Part shown: one piece after another, positions 58,851 to 64,000 of the stretch | Position numbering within the stretch: position 1 is the stretch's first letter | Layout: every line of letters starts with the position of its first letter | Assembly: GCA_039527025.1 (NCBI GenBank) | Contig: BAAAJN010000003.1 | Location: 1 to 64,000, forward strand | Direction: 5' to 3' | From: Microlunatus lacustris | GTDB taxonomy: Bacteria > Actinomycetota > Actinomycetes > Propionibacteriales > Propionibacteriaceae | DNA length: 64,000 nt | The notes under the pieces: model-generated | Seen by the model: the letters and a program-made list of their open reading frames with translations, nothing else | Database searches by the model: none | What the model was told of the DNA's origin: nothing | Program-made: the position numbers and the translations under genes

Positions 58851-60334
58851 GCGCCGAGACTCTGGCCCGCTGGCAGTTCGCCATCACCACCGTCTACCAC
58901 TTCTTCTTCGTCCCGCTGACGATCAGCCTGGCCACCCTGGTGGCCGGCCTGCAGACAGCCTGGGTGCGGAACGGCTCCGAGCGCTACCTCCGGCTGACCA
59001 AGTTCTTCGGCAAGCTCTTCCTGATCAACTTCGCCCTCGGCGTGGTGACCGGCATCGTCCAGGAGTTCCAGTTCGGGATGAACTGGAGCGAGTACTCCCG
59101 CTTCGTCGGCGACGTCTTCGGAGCCCCGCTGGCCCTGGAGGGCCTGCTCGCCTTCTTCCTGGAGTCCACGTTCCTCGGGCTGTGGATCTTCGGCTGGGAC
59201 CGGCTCCCGCAGCGCATCCACCTGATGACCATCTGGGTGGCCGCGATCGGCACCATCTTCAGCGCCTACTTCATCCTGGCCGCCAACTCGTTCATGCAGA
59301 ACCCGGTCGGCTTCACCTTCAACCCCGAGCGCGGCCGCGCCGAGCTGACCGACTTCGTCGCGGTGCTCACGAACCCCGTCGTCGTCGTCACCTTCCCCCA
59401 CCAGATCTTCGGCTGCTTCATGGTCGGTGGCGCCTTCATGGCCGGCGTGGCCGGCTACCACCTGTGGAAGTCGGCCCGGACCCCGGTCTCTGAGCCCGTC
59501 GAAGGGCCTGAGCCCGTCGCAGGGCCTGAGCCCGTCGAAGGGCGCTCTTCGACGAGCGCAGGGCACGAGGGCGCAGCCTGGCGGACCGCGCTCAAGGTCG
59601 GCGTGGTCACCCTGGTGCTGGCCGGCATCGGCGTCGCCATCACCGGCGACCTGCAGGGCAAGGTGATGACGCAGGTGCAGCCGATGAAGATGGCCGCAGC
59701 CGAGGCGCTCTACGAGACCGAGGCGCCCGCGTCCTTCTCCGTCATCACCATCGGCACCCCGGACGGCCAGCGCGAGCTGTGGTCGATCAAGATCCCGCGA
59801 CTGCTGTCCTTCCTGTCCACCGGCACCCTCGACGGTGAGGTGCAGGGCATCCGCGAGCTGCAGGCCGCCTACGAGGCGACCTACGGCCCGGGCAGCTACG
59901 CCCCGAACATCCCGCTGACCTACTGGACGTTCCGCTGGATGATCGCCCTCGGCATGGCGGGGGCCGCGGTGGGCGCCGTCGTCCTGTGGGCCACCCGCGG
60001 GGGCCGGACCCTGCGGCACCGGCTGTGGCTGCCGGTGCTGGTCGCGCTGCCGCTGATGCCGCTGTTCGCCAACTCCCTCGGCTGGATCTTCACCGAGACC
60101 GGCCGCCAGCCGTGGCTGGTGTTCGGCCTGCTGCCCACCGCGGCCGGCGTCTCGCCGGGCACCACGGTGACCGAGGTGCTGATCTCGATGGGCACCTTCA
60201 CCGCGCTCTACAGCGTGCTCGCGGTGATCGAGGTCCGGCTGATGCTGCGCTCGATCCGGTCCGGGCTGCCGGACGTCACCCCGCCGGCCCCGGCCGACGA
60301 CGACGTGGACGCCCCGCTGGCGTTCGCCTACTAG
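58847..60334 (+). CDS. cydA: Cytochrome bd ubiquinol oxidase subunit I
   Basis: The 495-residue subunit has the haem ligand His18 (VYHFFFVPL), the second His in TFPHQIFGCFMVGG, the Glu pair region APLALEGLLAFFLEST, and Q-loop residues GDLQGKVMTQVQPMKMAAAE, then the FRWM methionine. The Q loop is the short type. Between helix 5 and 6 it carries an in-frame insert, about residues 216-240 (SEPVEGPEPVAGPEPVEG...), made of dispersed repeat copies. It accepts electrons from menaquinol and reduces oxygen under low O2. Confidence 0.95.
   Translation: MSAETLARWQFAITTVYHFFFVPLTISLATLVAGLQTAWVRNGSERYLRLTKFFGKLFLINFALGVVTGIVQEFQFGMNWSEYSRFVGDVFGAPLALEGLLAFFLESTFLGLWIFGWDRLPQRIHLMTIWVAAIGTIFSAYFILAANSFMQNPVGFTFNPERGRAELTDFVAVLTNPVVVVTFPHQIFGCFMVGGAFMAGVAGYHLWKSARTPVSEPVEGPEPVAGPEPVEGRSSTSAGHEGAAWRTALKVGVVTLVLAGIGVAITGDLQGKVMTQVQPMKMAAAEALYETEAPASFSVITIGTPDGQRELWSIKIPRLLSFLSTGTLDGEVQGIRELQAAYEATYGPGSYAPNIPLTYWTFRWMIALGMAGAAVGAVVLWATRGGRTLRHRLWLPVLVALPLMPLFANSLGWIFTETGRQPWLVFGLLPTAAGVSPGTTVTEVLISMGTFTALYSVLAVIEVRLMLRSIRSGLPDVTPPAPADDDVDAPLAFAY
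59491..59564. repeat. Repeat copies inside cydA
   Basis: Three direct 18-bp copies of TGAGCCCGTCGAAGGGCC (the second with one change, the last ending in GC) start at 59491, 59509 and 59527; an inverted partial copy (CTTCGACGAGCGCAGGGC) follows. As 18 is a multiple of three, the frame stays open. Confidence 0.9.
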
Positions 60335-60342
60335 GAGCAGAC

Positions 60343-61368
60343 ATGGAGCTCACCACCCTCTGGTTCGTCCTCATCGCCTTCTTCTGGGTCGGCTACTTCG
60401 TCCTCGAGGGCTTCGACTTCGGCGTCGGGATGCTGCTGCCCGTGATCGGCCGGGACGACCGGGAGCGCCGCCAGGTGATCAACACCATCGGCCCGCACTT
60501 CGACGGCAACGAGGTCTGGCTGATCGTGGCCGGCGGCGCCACCTTCGCCGCCTTCCCCGAGTGGTACGCCACCTTGTTCAGCGGGTTCTACCTGCCGCTG
60601 CTGGCCATCCTGGCCGCGCTGATCATCCGGCTGGTGGCCATCGACTACCGCAGCAAGCGGCGCGAGATCGCCTGGCGCCGGCGCTGGGACGCCGCGATCG
60701 TCGTCGGCTCGGCCGTGCCCTCGCTGCTCTGGGGCGTGGCCTTCGGGAACCTGCTGCGCGGCGTCCCGATCGACGCCGACGGCGAGTACGTCGGCGGGCT
60801 GGTCACCCTCCTCAACCCGTTCGCCCTGCTGACCGGCCTGGTCACGCTGAGCCTGTTCCTGCTGCACGGGGCCGTCTTCGTGGCCCTCAAGACCGACGGC
60901 GTGGTGCGGCAGCGGGCCAACCGGGTCGCCGCCCGCGTCGGTGGCACGGCCGCCGTGCTCACCGTCGTGCTGGTGCTCTGGCTGAACCTGACCCAGGGCT
61001 CGCCCGCCGCCTACGCGCTCAGCGCGGTCGCGGCGCTCGGCCTGGTCGGCGCGCTGGGTGCCAACCGTCGTCGTCGCGAGGGCTGGGCCTTCGTCGGCAC
61101 CGCGACCGCCATCGGCCTGCTCTTCGTCACGGCGTTCGTCGTGCTCTTCCCCGCGGTGATGCCGAGCAGCCTCGACCCGGCCTGGAGCCTGACCACGGCC
61201 AACGCCGCCTCCACCCCCTACACGCTGACGATCATGACCTGGGCCGCCGCCTTCGCCACCCCGGTGGTGCTCGGCTACCAGTCCTGGACCTACTGGGTCT
61301 TCCGCCGCCGGCTGACGGCCGACCACATCCCCGACGACGCCCTCCACCCCGCCCCGGCGGCCCGGTGA
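60343..61368 (+). CDS. cydB: Cytochrome bd oxidase subunit II
   Basis: The 341-residue membrane subunit begins with the family motif WVGYFVLEGFDFGVGMLLP and NTIGPHFDGNEVWLI. It pairs with CydA. AGGAG lies 7 nt before the ATG; its stop overlaps the cydD start. Confidence 0.95.
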   Translation: MELTTLWFVLIAFFWVGYFVLEGFDFGVGMLLPVIGRDDRERRQVINTIGPHFDGNEVWLIVAGGATFAAFPEWYATLFSGFYLPLLAILAALIIRLVAIDYRSKRREIAWRRRWDAAIVVGSAVPSLLWGVAFGNLLRGVPIDADGEYVGGLVTLLNPFALLTGLVTLSLFLLHGAVFVALKTDGVVRQRANRVAARVGGTAAVLTVVLVLWLNLTQGSPAAYALSAVAALGLVGALGANRRRREGWAFVGTATAIGLLFVTAFVVLFPAVMPSSLDPAWSLTTANAASTPYTLTIMTWAAAFATPVVLGYQSWTYWVFRRRLTADHIPDDALHPAPAAR

Positions 61369-63029
61369 CCGGCACCACCAGCACCCGGCCGGCCGGACCC
61401 GTCGACCCCCGGCTCTGGCGGCGGGCCGCCGCCACCCGGCGCTACCTGGTCAGCGCCACCGTGGTCGGCACCCTCACCGCGGTCCTGGTGGTCGCCCAGG
61501 CCTGGCTGCTGTCCCGGGCCATCGCCGGGGTGTTCGCCACTCGGGCCGTGGACGCCGCACTGGCCGTCGCCCCCGCGCTGCTCGCCGTCTTCGCCGGCCG
61601 CGCCCTGCTCAGCTGGCTGAGCACCGTGCTGGCCCAGCGGGCCGCCGCCGCCGTCAAGTCCCAGCTGCGCACCGACATCGTGGCCGCCCGGCTGCAGGCC
61701 CCGACTGCCCCGGCCACCTCGGCGTCTCTGGTCACCCTGGTCACCTCCGGGCTGGACGCCCTCGACGGCTACTTCGGCCGCTACCTGCCCGCCCTCGTGC
61801 TGGCGGCGACCGTGCCGCTGGTCGTCGGCGCGGCGATCCTGGCCTCGGACTGGATCTCGGCCGTGGTGCTCGTGCTGACCGTGCCGCTCATCCCGCTGTT
61901 CATGGTGCTGGTCGGCTGGACGACGCGGACCCTGGTCGCCCGCCGCTGGCGGGTGCAGTCCCGGCTCGGCCACCACTTCGCGGACCTGGTCGCCGGCCTG
62001 CCCACCCTGCAGGTCTTCGGCCGGGCCCGGGCCCAGGTCGAGGGCCTGCGCCGGACCGGGGAGGCGCACCGCCGCGAGACCCTGGCCGCGCTCCGGGTCT
62101 CCTTCCTCTCCGCGCTGGTGCTGGAGCTGCTGGCCACCCTGTCGGTGGCCGTGGTCGCCGTGGGCATCGGCCTCCGCGTCGTCGAGGGCCACCTCGACCT
62201 GGCCACCGCGCTGTTCGTGCTGATGCTCGCCCCCGAGGCCTACCTGCCGCTGCGCCAGGTGGGCAGCCACTACCACGACTCGACCGACGGCCTGGCCGCC
62301 GCCGACCAGGCGTTCGCCCTGCTCGACGCCGCCGAGGCCACGTGGACGTCGGGTTCGCCTGCGGTGCCCGACCCGGCCACCAGCACCGTCGAGCTGGTCG
62401 GTGCCCGGCTCCGCCACCCCGGCACCGACGTCGACGCCCTGTCCGGCCTGGACCTGGTGGTCGGCCCGGGCGAGACCGTCGCCCTGGCCGGGCCCAGCGG
62501 CTCCGGCAAGTCCAGCGCGCTGGCCCTGCTGCTGGGGCTGGCCAGACCCACCGCCGGCCAGGTGCTGGTCGGCGGCCACGACCTGGCCGACCTCGACGGC
62601 GACGCCTGGCGCGCCCGGCTGGCCTGGGTGCCGCAGCGGCCCGCCCTGCTCCGCGGCACCATCGGCAGCAACGTCGCCCTCGGGGCTCCGGACGCCCCCC
62701 GCAACCGGGTGCGCGAAGCGCTCGACCGGGCCGGAGCCCCCGGGCTGGACCTCGAGCAGCCCGTCCAGGCCGGCACCGAGGGGCTGTCGGCCGGGGAGAT
62801 CCGCCGCGTCGCCCTGGCCCGCGCGCTGCTCCGGGTGCAGTGCGGCGGTGCGTCGCTGCTGCTCGTCGACGAGCCGACCGCCGGCCTGGACGCCAGCACC
62901 GAGCTGGACGCGATCGCCGGCCTGCGCGGCCTCGGCGTCAGCACCGTGGTGGTCAGCCACCGACCCGCCGTGCTGGCCGCCGCCGACCGGGTGGTCGCCC
63001 TCGACGCGGCCGCGGCGGTGACCCGGTGA
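61365..63029 (+). CDS. cydD: ABC exporter subunit CydD
   Basis: The 554-residue half-exporter has six helices and an ATPase domain with Walker A GPSGSGKSS, signature LSAGEIRRVAL and Walker B LLLVDEPTAGLD. CydDC exports thiol (cysteine/glutathione-type) reductant needed for cytochrome bd assembly. GTG overlaps the cydB stop (GTGA). Confidence 0.92.
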   Translation: MTGTTSTRPAGPVDPRLWRRAAATRRYLVSATVVGTLTAVLVVAQAWLLSRAIAGVFATRAVDAALAVAPALLAVFAGRALLSWLSTVLAQRAAAAVKSQLRTDIVAARLQAPTAPATSASLVTLVTSGLDALDGYFGRYLPALVLAATVPLVVGAAILASDWISAVVLVLTVPLIPLFMVLVGWTTRTLVARRWRVQSRLGHHFADLVAGLPTLQVFGRARAQVEGLRRTGEAHRRETLAALRVSFLSALVLELLATLSVAVVAVGIGLRVVEGHLDLATALFVLMLAPEAYLPLRQVGSHYHDSTDGLAAADQAFALLDAAEATWTSGSPAVPDPATSTVELVGARLRHPGTDVDALSGLDLVVGPGETVALAGPSGSGKSSALALLLGLARPTAGQVLVGGHDLADLDGDAWRARLAWVPQRPALLRGTIGSNVALGAPDAPRNRVREALDRAGAPGLDLEQPVQAGTEGLSAGEIRRVALARALLRVQCGGASLLLVDEPTAGLDASTELDAIAGLRGLGVSTVVVSHRPAVLAAADRVVALDAAAAVTR

Positions 63030-64000
63030 CCGACCGCCGACTCGTGGGGGCCGTCGCCCTGAGCACCGCGGCGTCCGGCGCGGGAGTGGCCCTGATGGCC
63101 GCGTCCGCCTGGCTGCTGTCCCGCGCCGCCGAGCACCCGCCGGTGCTGTTCCTGATCGTGGCGATCGTGGGCGTCCGCTTCTTCGGCCTCAGCCGCGGCG
63201 TCTTCCGCTACGCCGAGCGGCTGGTTGGCCACGACGTCGCCCTGCGCCGCCAGTCCGCCCTCCGGGTCCGGGTGTTCGAGGCGCTGGCCGGGGGCACCTG
63301 GGTCGGCCGGCGGGGCGGCGACCTGCTGTCCCGGGTGGTCAACGACGTGGCCGCCGTGCAGGACCGGGTGGTCCGCGTCATCGTTCCCGTCACCGCGGCG
63401 GCGCTGGTCGCGTCCGGCACCACCGTCGCGCTGACGGTGATCTGGCCGCCGGCCGGGCTGGCGATCGCGGTGGCCACCACGCTCGGCGCCGTCGCCGTGC
63501 CGCTGGCCGCCGCCCGGCTGGCCGCGCGGGCCGACCGCTCGTTGGCGCCCCTGCGCGGTGCGCTCGCCGAGGCGGTCACCGAGGCGCACGCCGCCGCCCC
63601 GGACCTGTGGGCCTACGGCGCCGCCGCTCCGCTGCTGCAGCGGGTGCACGAGGCCGACGCGGCGCTGCGGCTGACCGAGCAGCGGAGCGCGACGGTGACC
63701 GGCTGGGCCGGCGCCGCCCAGCTGCTGACCACCGGCGGGGCGGTGGCCGCCGGGCTGGTCGCGGCGGCCGTCGGCGTCGCGGACGGCGGTCTGGCCCCGG
63801 TCCAGGTGGCCGTGCTGGCCCTGACCCCGCTGGCCCTGCACGAGGTGCTCGCCGGGCTGCCCGCGTCTCTCACCGCCCGCACCCGGACCGGGGCCGCGCT
63901 GGCCCGGGTCGACGAGCTGCTGAGCCGGGAACCGGTCGGCGGATCGGCGCGCGCGGGGCAGCCCGGGTCGGGTGCGGTCGACCTCGACGACGTGACCGTG
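63026..64000 (+). CDS. cydC: ABC exporter subunit CydC (5' part; cut by window end)
   Basis: The GTG overlaps the cydD stop (GTGA) and the frame is open to the last base (325 codons). It contains the six-helix exporter domain (SAWLLSRAAEHPPVLFLIVA, FRYAERLVGHDVAL). The ATPase domain lies beyond the window. It pairs with CydD. Confidence 0.9.
   Translation, partial: MTDRRLVGAVALSTAASGAGVALMAASAWLLSRAAEHPPVLFLIVAIVGVRFFGLSRGVFRYAERLVGHDVALRRQSALRVRVFEALAGGTWVGRRGGDLLSRVVNDVAAVQDRVVRVIVPVTAAALVASGTTVALTVIWPPAGLAIAVATTLGAVAVPLAAARLAARADRSLAPLRGALAEAVTEAHAAAPDLWAYGAAAPLLQRVHEADAALRLTEQRSATVTGWAGAAQLLTTGGAVAAGLVAAAVGVADGGLAPVQVAVLALTPLALHEVLAGLPASLTARTRTGAALARVDELLSREPVGGSARAGQPGSGAVDLDDVTV

Noticed and set aside
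59491..59564. cydA as a disrupted pseudogene
   Set aside because: The repeat insert keeps the frame, and all haem and quinone residues are present on both sides.

Overview
The window reads as chromosomal DNA of a very GC-rich actinobacterium. GTG and occasional TTG starts are common, and genes often join through GTGA or ATGA overlaps. The marker genes include a close MprA/MprB homologue, an Rv2466c-type (mycothiol-linked) thioredoxin-fold protein, a tricorn-core protease homologue, an Nramp transporter, a desiccation-type ferritin-like protein and a cydABDC operon. Together these suggest the Geodermatophilaceae (Blastococcus, Modestobacter, Geodermatophilus), but that placement rests on recall of family content, not on a search. 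I see no rRNA, tRNA, CRISPR array, prophage or transposase, and no stretch above about 300 bases lacks a gene.

Layout. 1-6.3 kb: the end of an MBL-fold hydrolase, a tricorn-like protease, a Cys-cluster/pentapeptide protein, a CPFA-type Rv2466c homologue, a holin-family membrane protein and a small tyrosine phosphatase. 6.3-12.2 kb: a TetR gene diverging from an MMPL transporter with a fused P-loop domain plus a YhgE/Pip protein, with a perfect 12-bp dyad between them. 12.2-17 kb: mprA-mprB, the ferritin-like protein and an Nramp transporter. 17-23.8 kb: AlkA-type glycosylase, GNAT, YibE/F, alcohol dehydrogenase, ankyrin protein and lysS. 23.9-28.8 kb: the ATP-grasp / alpha-E / transglutaminase operon and small proteins. 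28.9-33.3 kb: a TetR-controlled heterodimeric ABC exporter. 33.5-38.7 kb: a secreted giant coiled-coil protein, a NarL-type two-component system and a small DUF6907-like protein; look-alike dyads precede the first and last of these.

38.7-53.7 kb is the accessory metabolic region. A LacI-family regulator sits among three transcription units: NTF2-like/bicupin/nitrilase; HisD-type dehydrogenase/SDR/HpcH aldolase; and a second HisD-type dehydrogenase with an ABC importer and an alpha/beta hydrolase. Variants of one palindrome, centred on ATACGTAT, occur upstream of all three. I infer one regulon for uptake and oxidation of a polyhydroxylated or sulfonated carbon compound; the substrate is unknown, and this is my main candidate for an undescribed system. 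A REP-like repeat forms a six-copy 30-bp array here and supplies the stop codons of two genes.

53.8-64 kb: a membrane-anchored molybdopterin oxidoreductase, a Tat-exported (alpha/alpha)6-barrel protein with a CebR-like operator, a Nudix hydrolase, then an M56 peptidase/BlaI pair diverging from cydABDC. TACTAC-type BlaI-like sites lie in the shared promoter region, cydA carries in-frame copies of the dispersed repeat, and cydC runs off the window.

A recurring regulatory feature is a -10-like hexamer (xANNNT) placed 6-8 nt before the start codon, implying that a good share of these genes are transcribed as leaderless mRNAs.
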